64,000 nt of DNA from CAYTAU01 sp964442075 (GTDB lineage: Bacteria > Bacteroidota > Bacteroidia > Bacteroidales > CAYTAU01): assembly GCA_964442075.1 (NCBI GenBank), contig CAYTWH010000006.1, positions 1 to 64,000 on the forward strand, in the 5' to 3' direction. The notes beneath the pieces are model-generated. The model saw nothing but the letters and a program-made list of their open reading frames with translations. It was not told the DNA's origin and ran no database searches. The position numbers were made by a program, and so were the translations under genes. Within the stretch, counting starts at the first letter, position 1; each line of letters begins with the position of its first letter. This document shows, piece after piece, positions 42,974 through 52,533 of the stretch.

Positions 42974-43054
42974 TGTGTGAAATAAACTTGGTTTAATTTT
43001 TGATAATCTGATTTATTCATGCTTTTAATTTTTACAGTAAAAAAATATTTTGCT

Positions 43055-44422
43055 ATGACTAATTTCCTTAATATAACAAAAAAACATATTTTAACACTAA
43101 TAACTTTTGGTTTAATATTTCTTGTGGTTACACCGGCAATAAGTCAGGAAACTGATGACTATGCCATAATATATGTTTATAGGTTAAAAAAATCTACCGA
43201 AAGTGATATTAAATTTAAAGTGTTGGTAGGAAGTGAATATGTTGCCAGCTTTGATGGTGTTAATTCTGCTTTTTCAGCAGAATATGCAGGCAAATGGATT
43301 GCATGCAAAAGAGATAAAAACGAAAAATGTCTAGTTAAAATAAACTATAATAAAAAAGATAAATTTAAAGCTAAATTAATGTTAGATGTCAGGGTTGGTA
43401 AAAGATATTTTCTTGAATTTAACCCTGCGGTAGGTTATGGCGAAAATCCATTACGATTGATGTCAAATCACGAAGGCTTTGAATTGCTTGTTATGTCGGA
43501 TATTGATGATATTAATATTATTGATGCCGATATTAAAATGCAGGTAAAAAAGGAAAAAGATAATGGATATTTTGAAGAAGCAGCAACAGAAGAAATAGCT
43601 TATGTTGATGAACCTGATAACGGAACAACACAATATAGAGGAGGTGGAGACCCTTTAAAAGGCTTAAATGTTTCGAGTGCTAAAAAAGAAATGGAAATAG
43701 GAAATTACTATGCTCTTATTATTGGGATTGATAATTATACCGGACATTGGAGTAATCTGAATAATGCTGTAAATGATGCCAAATCTGTTGAAGATATTTT
43801 AAAGACAAGATATAAAATTGACCATTTTAAGACTATGTATAATGAAAATGCTACAAGAACAAAAATTATTACCGAATTAGAATGGCTGGTTGAAAATGTT
43901 AAAGAAAAAGACAATGTATTTATTTATTATTCAGGACATGGGGAATTTAAGCAAACCCTAAACAAAGGCTATTGGGTACCAATAGATGCTACAACAAATT
44001 CAACTTCACAGTTTATTTCAAATAGCGATATACAGACTTTTCTTGGAGGAATTAAATCAAAACACACACTGTTAGTTTCCGATGCTTGCTTTAGTGGTGA
44101 TATTTTTAGAGGAAACACAATATCTGTACCTTATGAGGATTCTGACAAATATTACAAAAAAGTACATGACCTTGTTTCTCGTCAGGCAATTTCATCGGGA
44201 GGTATAGAACCTGTTATGGATGGTGGCAGAGATGGGCATTCTGTTTTTGCATATTATTTATTAAAATCTTTGAAAAACAATACAAACAGATATTTTGATG
44301 CAAGCCAATTGTATTCTAATATTAAAATACCGGTAACTAACAATTCAGATCAATCGCCTAAATTTCAGCCAATAAAAAACACAGGGGATGAAGGTGGACA
44401 ATTTATTTTTATAAAAAAATAA
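43055..44422 (+). CDS. Secreted caspase-like (C14) protease
   Basis: 455 residues from the ATG at 43055, the one that starts the signal peptide (MTNFLNITKKHILTL, ending TPAISQ); an in-frame ATG at 43019 is possible. Residues about 35-165 form an N-terminal beta domain (YAIIYVYRLKK, RYFLEFNPAVGY). Residues about 215-450 are a caspase-type domain: YYALIIGIDNYTGHWSNLNNAVNDAK, catalytic His in FIYYSGHGEF, catalytic Cys in VSDACFSGDIF. Bacterial relatives are Arg/Lys- or Asp-specific proteases, here apparently in the periplasm or outside. Convergent with the methyltransferase gene, 12 bp apart. Confidence 0.92.
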   Translation: MTNFLNITKKHILTLITFGLIFLVVTPAISQETDDYAIIYVYRLKKSTESDIKFKVLVGSEYVASFDGVNSAFSAEYAGKWIACKRDKNEKCLVKINYNKKDKFKAKLMLDVRVGKRYFLEFNPAVGYGENPLRLMSNHEGFELLVMSDIDDINIIDADIKMQVKKEKDNGYFEEAATEEIAYVDEPDNGTTQYRGGGDPLKGLNVSSAKKEMEIGNYYALIIGIDNYTGHWSNLNNAVNDAKSVEDILKTRYKIDHFKTMYNENATRTKIITELEWLVENVKEKDNVFIYYSGHGEFKQTLNKGYWVPIDATTNSTSQFISNSDIQTFLGGIKSKHTLLVSDACFSGDIFRGNTISVPYEDSDKYYKKVHDLVSRQAISSGGIEPVMDGGRDGHSVFAYYLLKSLKNNTNRYFDASQLYSNIKIPVTNNSDQSPKFQPIKNTGDEGGQFIFIKK

Positions 44423-44434
44423 ATTTCCTGTTGC

Positions 44435-45562
44435 TTACAGGTTATATTGTAAGTATTTGCATTCTATTTTTCCGTTAAGAAGTTTAATGGTTTTTACCGA
44501 CTCGAACTTAATTTCTTGTAAAGCATCATTATTACTTGAGATTATACAAAATCTGCTATTTGTTGACTTGTGCAATAATGTTTCATAAAGCTTTTTGTAC
44601 AAATCTTCAAGACCATCATCCATAATCCTTTCGCCATAAGGAGGATTGGTTATTATGGTGTAATTATCTAATTTATTTATTGCTTCGAATGAAGAGCATA
44701 TTAACCTAATATTTCTATCAACATTGGCTTTTTTAGTATTTATTTGTGCAATTCGGAATGCATTTTTTGAGTTATCGTAGCCAATTATTTTATGGGGAAA
44801 ATCAATTATTTGTTCTTTTAATTCAAATAATGCACCGGAATATAAATTCTTGTCGAAATCAAGCCAGTTAAAAAAACAAAAATTTGTACGATGTAAGTTT
44901 GGGGGAATATTCATTGCGTAATATGCCGCTTCAACTAAAATAGTTCCTGACCCACACATAGGGTCAATAAAATTACTTTTTTTATCCCACCCGGAAAGAG
45001 AGATCATACCGGCAGCCAGAACTTCGTTAATTGGTGCAACATCAGACATTTCTCTGTATCCACGCTTGTTTAACGTTGCTCCTGATGAATTTAATGAAAC
45101 AATGCATTTGTCGTCAGCAATATGAATATTAATACGTATATCAGGATCAGCTTTATCAACATCAGGTCTTTTGCCTGTTTTATCCCTAAAATAATCAACT
45201 ATTGCATCCTTGGTTTTTAATGAAATATATAATGAGTGATTGAAATATTTTGAATTTACAACAGAATCAACCATAATGGTGTCAGAATTTGTAAAATATT
45301 TATCCCATTCTATTTTATAAATATTATCATACAACTGTTTTTCGTTAGTAAGCCTAAATGATTTAATTGGCATTAATATTGAAATTGCCGTTCTTAAACC
45401 TAAATTTAATTTATAGAGCAAATATTTGTCAACAAAACACGAAACAGCACGATTTTCAGTTCTTGGTTTTATAACATTAAATCCTTGTAATTCGTTTAAA
45501 AGAACTTCTTCAAGACCATATAATGTTTTTACAACAATTCTAAATGTTTTTTCTTTTTCCAT
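44435..45562 (-). CDS. THUMP-domain rRNA methyltransferase (RlmL N-half type)
   Basis: 375 residues. THUMP domain at about 50-160 (KQLYDNIYKIEWDKYF, DPDIRINIHIADDKCIVSL). Class I methyltransferase at about 165-375, with DPMCGSGTILVEAAYYAMNIPP as the AdoMet loop and the catalytic ITNPPYGERI (NPPY) motif of N2-guanine methyltransferases. Matches the RlmL/YpsC type that makes m2G in 23S rRNA. Length fits the form without the RlmK half. Confidence 0.93.
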   Translation of the reverse strand: MEKEKTFRIVVKTLYGLEEVLLNELQGFNVIKPRTENRAVSCFVDKYLLYKLNLGLRTAISILMPIKSFRLTNEKQLYDNIYKIEWDKYFTNSDTIMVDSVVNSKYFNHSLYISLKTKDAIVDYFRDKTGKRPDVDKADPDIRINIHIADDKCIVSLNSSGATLNKRGYREMSDVAPINEVLAAGMISLSGWDKKSNFIDPMCGSGTILVEAAYYAMNIPPNLHRTNFCFFNWLDFDKNLYSGALFELKEQIIDFPHKIIGYDNSKNAFRIAQINTKKANVDRNIRLICSSFEAINKLDNYTIITNPPYGERIMDDGLEDLYKKLYETLLHKSTNSRFCIISSNNDALQEIKFESVKTIKLLNGKIECKYLQYNL

Positions 45563-45581
45563 ATTTGTGATTATAATCGTC

Positions 45582-46205
45582 TTATTGTTTAATTCGCTTG
45601 CTAATTTTCGTAGTTACTTTTGCAGATGTTCTTCTGCCTGCTTTTTCAGATAAAGTTTTAAAAATATCATCAGAAAGTAATTTTTGACGATATTCAGAAT
45701 TATCTTTATTGGTTCCAAACATATAATCGCCTAAATTTCTATTATTTGTTATTTTCTCTTCCTTATTTACATTAATTGAATAAGTATCAATCAAATAATT
45801 ATCTTTTACATCTCCTTTATAAAGTTTAAATTTAATATCAACATCACAAACTATTAATTCATAAGATTGCCCATTATATGGAGAAGATTCATCATTAACA
45901 GTTTCAGTTTTTGTTTTTTCCTGTAATAATAATTTATCAATAACTACTGTAAAATCAATTTGAGAAGTATTATTATTTATTAATGTAACATTATTAATTT
46001 CCAAATTACTACGTAGCTCATCAATGCAAAATGTTTGGTAATTATCGGCATTATTATTATTTATATATACTGAGCTAATTGAATTATCAATATCCGGGAT
46101 AAAATCATCTATTATTTTTATTTTCTGATTTTTTTCAAGATTTCTGCCCCAATAACACCCTGATATAAAGACAATAATCAATATGCCAAAAAAATATTTT
46201 TTCAT
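45582..46205 (-). CDS. Lipoprotein of unknown function
   Basis: 207 residues. Lipobox FISGC at Cys17 after MKKYFFGILIIVF. The mature part is rich in Asn, Asp and Lys, with beta-strands (IDFTVVIDKLLLQEK, YELIVCDVDIKFKLYKGD) and a basic C-terminus (RTSAKVTTKISKRIKQ). No family recognised. Third gene of a compact unit with 46211-46789 (5 bp gap) and 46822-47007 (32 bp gap), all predicted to be exported. Confidence 0.8.
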   Translation of the reverse strand: MKKYFFGILIIVFISGCYWGRNLEKNQKIKIIDDFIPDIDNSISSVYINNNNADNYQTFCIDELRSNLEINNVTLINNNTSQIDFTVVIDKLLLQEKTKTETVNDESSPYNGQSYELIVCDVDIKFKLYKGDVKDNYLIDTYSINVNKEEKITNNRNLGDYMFGTNKDNSEYRQKLLSDDIFKTLSEKAGRRTSAKVTTKISKRIKQ

Positions 46206-46210
46206 CTATT

Positions 46211-46789
46211 CTAGTAAATTTGAAATTGTAAATATTTATTTAAACCTAATTCAATTATAACTTCATCAATATCATTATTAAAATGAGAAAAAAGAAAATG
46301 ATCTGCAGGTATTCCATTTATTAATATATGTAATGAAATAACTCTATTATAAATTTGAAATTTTTTGGAAATCTCATGAGGAGTGCTTTGGTCAATTCTT
46401 TTTAATTTTCCTGTTTCATCATAAATAATATAATCTTCATAAAGATAAGGATATTCTTTAAACCCCGGTTTTTCACTTTTTAAATGATCAACATCTAAAG
46501 AATCTATTCCAGAATATTCCCAGCTTATTTTTATTAGTTTGCCCCCTTTGTATTGATATTCAAAATATTTTGAAAAAATATTATTATTAATTTCAGGTGA
46601 TTTTTTTTCTTCAATTGTTAGAAAATCCATGTACTCAATTGAAGTTATTTTTAAGCTGTCGATTTTATTTTCATCTATATAAAAAACATTATTTTTTGTT
46701 AGAAATAAATCAATTTTATTTTGAGAAAAAAGAAATAATGAACTTAACAAAAGGAGTGTAAGCAATTTTATTTTTGTGAAATTTAACAT
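46211..46789 (-). CDS. Exported protein of unknown function
   Basis: 192 residues. Signal peptide MLNFTKIKLLTLLLLSSLFL, then FSQ. The mature part has charged beta segments (YFEYQYKGGKLIKISWEYSG, YPYLYEDYIIYDETGKLKRI), which resemble the FQYDxxGRL type of strands in exported Bacteroidota proteins. No catalytic motif. Middle gene of the three-gene exported-protein unit. Confidence 0.75.
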   Translation of the reverse strand: MLNFTKIKLLTLLLLSSLFLFSQNKIDLFLTKNNVFYIDENKIDSLKITSIEYMDFLTIEEKKSPEINNNIFSKYFEYQYKGGKLIKISWEYSGIDSLDVDHLKSEKPGFKEYPYLYEDYIIYDETGKLKRIDQSTPHEISKKFQIYNRVISLHILINGIPADHFLFSHFNNDIDEVIIELGLNKYLQFQIY

Positions 46790-46821
46790 TTAAATTGCTT
46801 ATAAATTAATTAAAAAAAGAA

Positions 46822-47007
46822 TCAATTACTTACATTTATAATAGAATCTTTGCGATATATAATAAGCGAATCTTTTTCATTTAATGTTTTTACTATAGGA
46901 TCTTTTTCTTCAATAAGAATTACTTTATCACTACTTTTACAAGCAAATAATAGGGAAATAATGAATAGAAAAAAAATGAAATAAATTTTTTTCAATAGAT
47001 GTTTCAT
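46822..47007 (-). CDS. Tiny lipoprotein
   Basis: 61 residues. A convincing lipoprotein signal MKHLLKKIYFIFFLFIISLL with lipobox LFAC (Cys23) and a 38-residue mature part (VILIEEKDPIVKTL, IIYRKDSII). Too small for a family call. First gene of the exported-protein unit; position and signal make it likely real despite its size. Confidence 0.65.
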   Translation of the reverse strand: MKHLLKKIYFIFFLFIISLLFACKSSDKVILIEEKDPIVKTLNEKDSLIIYRKDSIINVSN

Positions 47008-47111
47008 CTGTTTACATTATAATTTTTAATTGCCAGATGTAACATCCAATATTATCATTACTTTGTGTGATTAAAATATTTAGAAATGGATGTTTCATGA
47101 GAATTTACTTA

Positions 47112-47516
47112 TCATTTTTCATCTTCGTTTTTAGCAAATTTTCTGAATACACCTTCAAGCATAAAGCCTTCTGTTTTATATCCGCAGACAGTGGGGTCAT
47201 CGGTAAAATATATTTTTCCGTGAAAAACATGTTGAATTCCTGTTTCTTCATCAAGTAGGTTTGAATCTTCTTTGTCCTTCGTTATATATATAGAAAAATT
47301 TGAAAATCCCCAAGTTTTAAATTTCCATTTACATTCCCATAATTGATATTCTTCTTTTAGTTCTGTTTTATAAATAGCAATATCCGCTTTGGATATATCA
47401 TCTACTTCTAATAAAATTAAATTAGCATCTCCCGGGTGCGACATTTCTATTACTGTTTGTGCATTTAATACAAAAACAAACAATATAATTCCTGTTATTA
47501 ATATGATGGTTTTCAT
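47112..47516 (-). CDS. Small exported protein, possibly of the DUF6150-like group
   Basis: 134 residues. Signal peptide MKTIILITGIILFVFVLNAQ. The mature part has repeated short strands (KADIAIYKTELKEEYQLWEC, FSIYITKDKEDSNLL, GKIYFTDDPTVCGYKTEG) like the small Bacteroidota proteins built of xADxxVYxxxY strands. The family name is a guess. About 100 bp upstream of the tiny-lipoprotein unit and probably transcribed separately. Confidence 0.7.
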   Translation of the reverse strand: MKTIILITGIILFVFVLNAQTVIEMSHPGDANLILLEVDDISKADIAIYKTELKEEYQLWECKWKFKTWGFSNFSIYITKDKEDSNLLDEETGIQHVFHGKIYFTDDPTVCGYKTEGFMLEGVFRKFAKNEDEK

Positions 47517-47674
47517 AAGATTTATTTTTAAGAGGAAACAAATGTATAAAAAAAAACTTTATAAGTCAAGTAATTTTTTTATTTTCCCATATACTGCTGA
47601 AATTCAGACAAAAAAACAATCGGGTATTTTTTTTAAAAATAATTAGTATCTTGCTTGTTATTATATTTTACAAT

Positions 47675-48658
47675 ATGGATGATTTTAGAACAATTATATA
47701 TTTAAAAAAACACGAAGAGCAAATATCTTATAAAAATAATATAATGATTTTAGGCTCATGTTTTACTGAAAATATTGGAGTTAAACTTCAAAATTTATTG
47801 CTTAAAACAGATATTAATCCTTTTGGGGTTATTTATAATCCTATATCTGTTGCAAATAGTCTGCAAATTTTAATCAATAAAAAAGCTTTTATTAATTCCG
47901 ATTTAAAACAAAATAATGAACTCTGGTTTAGTTTTTTTCATCATGGCCGATTTTCAAATACAAACAAGAATCGGTGTCTTAAAAATATTAATGAAAGAAT
48001 TAAAACTTCATCAAATTTCTTAAATAAAACAGATTATCTTTTTATTACTTTTGGGACGGCATGGACTTATGAATTAAAAGAAACAGGAAAAGTTGTATCG
48101 AACTGTCATAAGCTTCCTAAAACAAATTTTAAACGCAAACTTTTAAGTGTAGAGGAGATAGTTGTTGAATATCAAAATTTAATAAAAGAGTTAAAAAATT
48201 ATAACCCAAATATTAAAATTGTATTTACAATAAGTCCTGTACGACACTTGAAAGATGGTGTTGAACAAAACAACCTTAGTAAATCAATTTTAAAAATAGC
48301 TGTCAATAAACTAGTTGAAAATAATAATATAAGTTATTTTCCTGCCTATGAAATTATGATGGATGATTTGCGAGATTATCGATTTTACGATAATGATATG
48401 CTTCACCCTAATTTACTTGCTATAAATTATATTTGGAACAAATTTTCCGATGTTTTTTTTAATAATGAAACCTTAGGGATTATAACTGAAATTGAAAAAC
48501 TTATTAAAGCAAAAGAACACAGACCCTATAACCCGAAAAGCAAAAATCATCAAAAATTTATTGAAACTCAATTAAAAAAGATTAAAGTTTTAAATCAAAA
48601 ATATTCTTTTATTGATACAGGTATTTTTGAATCATATTTTAAAGAACAAATTGTGTAA
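47675..48658 (+). CDS. GSCFA-domain protein (SGNH-like)
   Basis: 327 residues from the ATG at 47675; a TTG at 47651 in frame is not needed. The family-naming motif is NIMILGSCFTENIGVKLQ, followed by INPFGVIYNP, LFITFGTAWTYEL, VFTISPVRHLKDG and YDNDMLHPN. The GSCF serine and the late D..HP fit an SGNH-hydrolase-type esterase fold, so an acyl-ester or acetyl-group hydrolase acting on cell-surface glycans is plausible; the substrate is unknown. No signal peptide. Convergent or unlinked neighbours give no context. Confidence 0.9.
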   Translation: MDDFRTIIYLKKHEEQISYKNNIMILGSCFTENIGVKLQNLLLKTDINPFGVIYNPISVANSLQILINKKAFINSDLKQNNELWFSFFHHGRFSNTNKNRCLKNINERIKTSSNFLNKTDYLFITFGTAWTYELKETGKVVSNCHKLPKTNFKRKLLSVEEIVVEYQNLIKELKNYNPNIKIVFTISPVRHLKDGVEQNNLSKSILKIAVNKLVENNNISYFPAYEIMMDDLRDYRFYDNDMLHPNLLAINYIWNKFSDVFFNNETLGIITEIEKLIKAKEHRPYNPKSKNHQKFIETQLKKIKVLNQKYSFIDTGIFESYFKEQIV

Positions 48659-48673
48659 TTTATTATTTTTTAT

Positions 48674-48703
48674 TTTGAAAATTGCCAAAAATTAGTATAT
48701 TTG
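48674..48703 (+). promoter_or_regulatory. Promoter for the SpoIIE phosphatase gene
   Basis: TTTG (48674-48677), 18 bp, TATATTTG (48696-48703), about 75 bp before the ATG at 48779. Good match to TTTG-N19-TAnnTTTG. Confidence 0.6.
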
Positions 48704-48778
48704 TTAGTGAATAAATTCTTTATGAAGATAAAATAATATATTGCTATAAAAATTATAATCGGGGAAATTGATATAAAA

Positions 48779-51205
48779 ATGTATTTAAGATATATAATAT
48801 TGATATTAATAATTTTTTCTTCTTTTAAAATTGGTTTTTCCCAAAACAAGGTTGACAGTTTAAAGAAACTGCTTTCTGCAAAAACTGAAAAAAATTCTGC
48901 CGAAATATTAAACCAACTTGCTTACCAATTATCAGCAAGCGATATGGATGAAAGCAAAAAGTTTGCATTAAAAGCACTAAAAATATCAAAGAAATTTAAA
49001 AATACTGCTCAAATAGCAATAGCTTATTCAAATATTGGCGATACTTATTATTTTAGCGGTAAACAAGATTCATCAGTTTACTTTTATAAAAAAGCAATTA
49101 ATTATAAAAATCAAATTAATGATAGCTCGGGCATAGCTTTATTAAGTAATTATATTGGTATTGCATATTATGAACAAGGCGATTATAAAAATGCTCTAAA
49201 ATATTATAACAAATCACTAAAAATTTATCAAAAGCTAAAAAATAAAGATGGTGAGGCCGGAGCATTAGGTAATATTGGAGTAATATATAAATACTGGGGA
49301 AATACCGAAAAAGCTCTTGAAAATTACAATAAAGCATTAGACATTCTAAAGCAGAGCGATAATCTTAAAGGCTCTGCAGGAATATTGGTAAATATTGGCG
49401 ATATTTTAAAAAATAACAGTGAATACAAATCGGCTATTAAAAAATATCAGGAAGCACAAATATTATATGATTCTATTAACAACAAATTTGGTGTGTCAAA
49501 TGCCGTTAACAATATTGGAATAGTATATTACGAATGGGAAAATTATGATAAAGCAATAGAATATTTCAATAATTCGTTGAAACTAAATAATGAAATAGGA
49601 AATAAAAGAGGTCTTGTTGATGCACAAAGTAATATTGGCTTAATATATATGGATAAAGAAAACTATGATAAAGCTCTTGAGTATTTCAAAACAGCATTAA
49701 ACATTAGTTTAGAAATTAATAAAACAAAAGCTGTTTCAAATTGCTACAATAATATGGGAATGATATATATCCAAAAAGATGATTATTTAAAAGCAATTGA
49801 ATGTTATGAAAAGTCATTGGCAATTGAAGAAAAATCGGAAAATAAAAAAGGAATATCAGGAGCAATGCGCAATATTGGGGAATTGCATTTAAGTCTTGGC
49901 AATTATACTCAGGCAAAAAAATGTTTGAATAACAGTCTTGAATTGGCAATAGAATTTAATATCGTTAATCTGCAAATCAAAAATTTTCTTTCGCTTTATA
50001 AATTATACAAAAAGATGGGGAACCCAAATAAAGCATTAGAATGTTATGAAACCTTTTATGCTTTAAGCGATTCTGTTTTTAGTGCTGAAAAGCACAAACA
50101 GTTCAATGAACTACAAACTAAATATGAAACTGAAAAAAAAGAACAACAAATAAAACAACAACAGATTACAATTGAAAAAGAAATAGCTGAAAGCGATAAA
50201 AAAGCAGCACAAAGAAACATAGTTGTTTTAGGCTTGGGTTTAATGACTATATTGGCTTTTGTAGTTTTTAGAGGCTATAAGCGAAAGAAAAAAGATAATA
50301 CTTTGCTTGTTGAACAAAAAACTGAAATATCTGAGAAAAATGAAGAACTTAACCAGCAAAATGAAGAAATTGCTGCTCAACGCGACGAAATAGAACATCA
50401 ACGAAATTTTGTTGTAAGTCAACGTGATGAGATTGCAGAGCAAAAGCTTAAAATTACCGATAGCATTAAATATGCAAGCAGAATACAAGCTGCTATTATG
50501 CCTCCCGTTGATGTTTTGAAGGATATTTTACCTAATTATTTTATATTAAATAAACCTCGCGATATAGTAAGTGGGGATTTTTACTGGGTAGGGAAAAAAG
50601 ATAATCACTTAATTATTGCTGTTGCAGATTGCACGGGACATGGTGTACCCGGAGCTTTTATGAGTATGTTGGGAATTGCTTTTTTAAATGAGATCGTAAA
50701 TAAATCCCGAATACATAATGCCGCAGAAATTCTTAACAGACTAAAAAAACAAATAATATTTTCTCTACACCAAACAGGAAGCGAAACAGAAGCAAAAGAC
50801 GGCATGGATATAGCTGTATGCCTTATTGATCTGAATAAAAAAATTATTTCTTTTGCCGGTGCAAATAATCCTTTATATTTAATTAGAAACAATGAATTAA
50901 TAGAAGTAAAAGGCGACAAAATGCCTGTTGGGATACGTGTGAGAGCAAAAAATGAATTCACAGATAATGAAATTGAGATAGAAAAAAATGACATTATTTA
51001 TTTATTCTCTGATGGGTATATCGACCAATTTGGCGGACCCAAAACCACTAAATTCAAATCAAAATATTTTAAAGAAAAGCTACTGCAAATTTATAAACTT
51101 CCTATGCAAGAACAATGCTTATATCTTGACAAAACAATTGAAAACTGGAAAGGAGGCCTGCAGCAATTGGACGATATTTTAATTATGGGAATTGAGCTTG
51201 GGTAA
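48779..51205 (+). CDS. TPR-repeat SpoIIE-type (PP2C) serine phosphatase
   Basis: 808 residues. Signal or anchor at 1-20, then about ten TPR units from about 55 to 430 (NIGDTYYFSGKQDSSVYFYKK; NIGVIYYEWENYDKAIEYFN). A transmembrane helix lies at about 480-498 (IVVLGLGLMTILAFVVF), then a coiled coil of EEIAAQRDEIEHQRN repeats at about 505-560. The SpoIIE/PP2C domain spans about 580-805, with RDIVSGDFYW, VADCTGHGVPGAFMSMLG and FSDGYIDQFGG, whose Asp residues bind Mn/Mg. It likely dephosphorylates a STAS protein in a partner-switching pathway; a STAS gene is at 54787. Convergent with a histidine kinase. Confidence 0.93.
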   Translation: MYLRYIILILIIFSSFKIGFSQNKVDSLKKLLSAKTEKNSAEILNQLAYQLSASDMDESKKFALKALKISKKFKNTAQIAIAYSNIGDTYYFSGKQDSSVYFYKKAINYKNQINDSSGIALLSNYIGIAYYEQGDYKNALKYYNKSLKIYQKLKNKDGEAGALGNIGVIYKYWGNTEKALENYNKALDILKQSDNLKGSAGILVNIGDILKNNSEYKSAIKKYQEAQILYDSINNKFGVSNAVNNIGIVYYEWENYDKAIEYFNNSLKLNNEIGNKRGLVDAQSNIGLIYMDKENYDKALEYFKTALNISLEINKTKAVSNCYNNMGMIYIQKDDYLKAIECYEKSLAIEEKSENKKGISGAMRNIGELHLSLGNYTQAKKCLNNSLELAIEFNIVNLQIKNFLSLYKLYKKMGNPNKALECYETFYALSDSVFSAEKHKQFNELQTKYETEKKEQQIKQQQITIEKEIAESDKKAAQRNIVVLGLGLMTILAFVVFRGYKRKKKDNTLLVEQKTEISEKNEELNQQNEEIAAQRDEIEHQRNFVVSQRDEIAEQKLKITDSIKYASRIQAAIMPPVDVLKDILPNYFILNKPRDIVSGDFYWVGKKDNHLIIAVADCTGHGVPGAFMSMLGIAFLNEIVNKSRIHNAAEILNRLKKQIIFSLHQTGSETEAKDGMDIAVCLIDLNKKIISFAGANNPLYLIRNNELIEVKGDKMPVGIRVRAKNEFTDNEIEIEKNDIIYLFSDGYIDQFGGPKTTKFKSKYFKEKLLQIYKLPMQEQCLYLDKTIENWKGGLQQLDDILIMGIELG

Positions 51206-51218
51206 ATTGTTTTGCAAA

Positions 51219-52370
51219 CTACTTTTTTAGAGCAATTCTAATAGTAGAGCCTTGGTTTAGTTCAGAACTTTTTACAAATATTTTACCCGAATGATAAACT
51301 TCAACTATCCGTTTTGTAAGAGATAAGCCCAAGCCCCATCCACGTTCTTTTGTGGTATATCCGGGTTGAAAAATAGTTTTGTATTTCGATTTTTGAATAC
51401 CTTTTCCCGTATCTTTAAAATCAACATATACAACCTGATTGTGGTCTGAAACAATAATATCAATATTTCCTGTTCCGTTCATTGCGTCAATTGAATTTTT
51501 CGAAATATTTTCAACTACCCATGCAAAAAGCTGTTCGTTAAGCGGAACAAAAACCTCATAATTTTCTGTAGAATGTATTTTGAAATTAATTTTTTCTGGC
51601 GATCTGGACTTTATATAATTAATTGATTTTTGTAATACTTCAACAATATTATGTTTTTTAAGGGTAGGAGCAGAGCCAATTTTTGAAAAACGATCTGTAA
51701 TGATTTCAAGTCTTGCAACATCTTTTTCAAGTTCATTAATACTTTCGTTGTCTATATCTTTAGTTTTTAATATTTCAAGCCATGCCATTAATGATGATAT
51801 TGGTGTGCCAAGCTGATGAGCAGTTTCTTTAGACATCCCTACCCATATTTGATTTTGCTCAGCTTTGCGAGAACTACTAAATGCAAAATATGCAACCAGT
51901 ATAAACAAAAAGAAAACAATTAGTTGAAAAAAGGGAAAGTAATATAATCTTTTAAGTAAAACTGAATCACTATAATACAAATATTGTTTAATTTCATTAG
52001 TAACTATTATTTCAATAGGTGCATTTTCTTTTTTCATCTCAAGTAATCTTTTCTGAAGATATCCTTTATTTTCAACTTTTAAAGAATCCAGATTACGATG
52101 ATTAGTAATTTTACCATTTTCATCAACATGAATTAATGGAATTGTTTCATTTGTTGTCATTACTTCGACAGCAAGACCAAAATCCTGAAATTCATTAGTG
52201 TTACATGTGAGTTCTTGCATCGCTTTTGCCCATAATTCTGCTTTTTTTCTTTCTTCAGAAGAAAGTTTTTTTACCAAAATATTAGTGTACCATAATGATA
52301 AAACTCCTATTATCAGAGCAGCAATTACAAGGAAAAGTTTCCAGCGTTGTTTTTTTGAATATGTGTTCAA
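51219..52370 (-). CDS. Membrane sensor histidine kinase
   Basis: 383 residues. Two transmembrane helices (about 12-31 and 146-163) enclose a periplasmic sensor of about 115 residues. The phospho-acceptor region is MSKETAHQLGTPISSLMAW (His in AHQLGTP) at about 180-195. The HATPase domain has NISKNSIDAMNG (N box), DTGKGIQKSKYKTIFQPGYTTK (G1/F) and GWGLGLSLTKRIVE (G2). No response regulator lies next to it, so its partner is elsewhere. Convergent with the SpoIIE phosphatase gene, 13 bp apart. Confidence 0.93.
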   Translation of the reverse strand: MNTYSKKQRWKLFLVIAALIIGVLSLWYTNILVKKLSSEERKKAELWAKAMQELTCNTNEFQDFGLAVEVMTTNETIPLIHVDENGKITNHRNLDSLKVENKGYLQKRLLEMKKENAPIEIIVTNEIKQYLYYSDSVLLKRLYYFPFFQLIVFFLFILVAYFAFSSSRKAEQNQIWVGMSKETAHQLGTPISSLMAWLEILKTKDIDNESINELEKDVARLEIITDRFSKIGSAPTLKKHNIVEVLQKSINYIKSRSPEKINFKIHSTENYEVFVPLNEQLFAWVVENISKNSIDAMNGTGNIDIIVSDHNQVVYVDFKDTGKGIQKSKYKTIFQPGYTTKERGWGLGLSLTKRIVEVYHSGKIFVKSSELNQGSTIRIALKK

Positions 52371-52476
52371 AAAATTTTATTTTTAAATTTTAAGTTTACA
52401 AAAGTATAAAAACTATGGTTATTACGATAATTTTTTAAATAAAGTTATTTTTCGGCAGAGCATTTTTTAATTAATA

Positions 52477-52509
52477 TTGCATAAAATTTGTTTAATTTTC
52501 GTAACTTCG
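52477..52509 (+). promoter_or_regulatory. Possible promoter of the MGS-like gene
   Basis: TTG (52477-52479), 22 bp, TAACTTCG (52502-52509), a 7 of 8 match to TAnnTTTG, 24 bp before the ATG at 52534. Confidence 0.35.
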
Positions 52510-52533
52510 TATTCAAATTAATTTTTATTAAAG

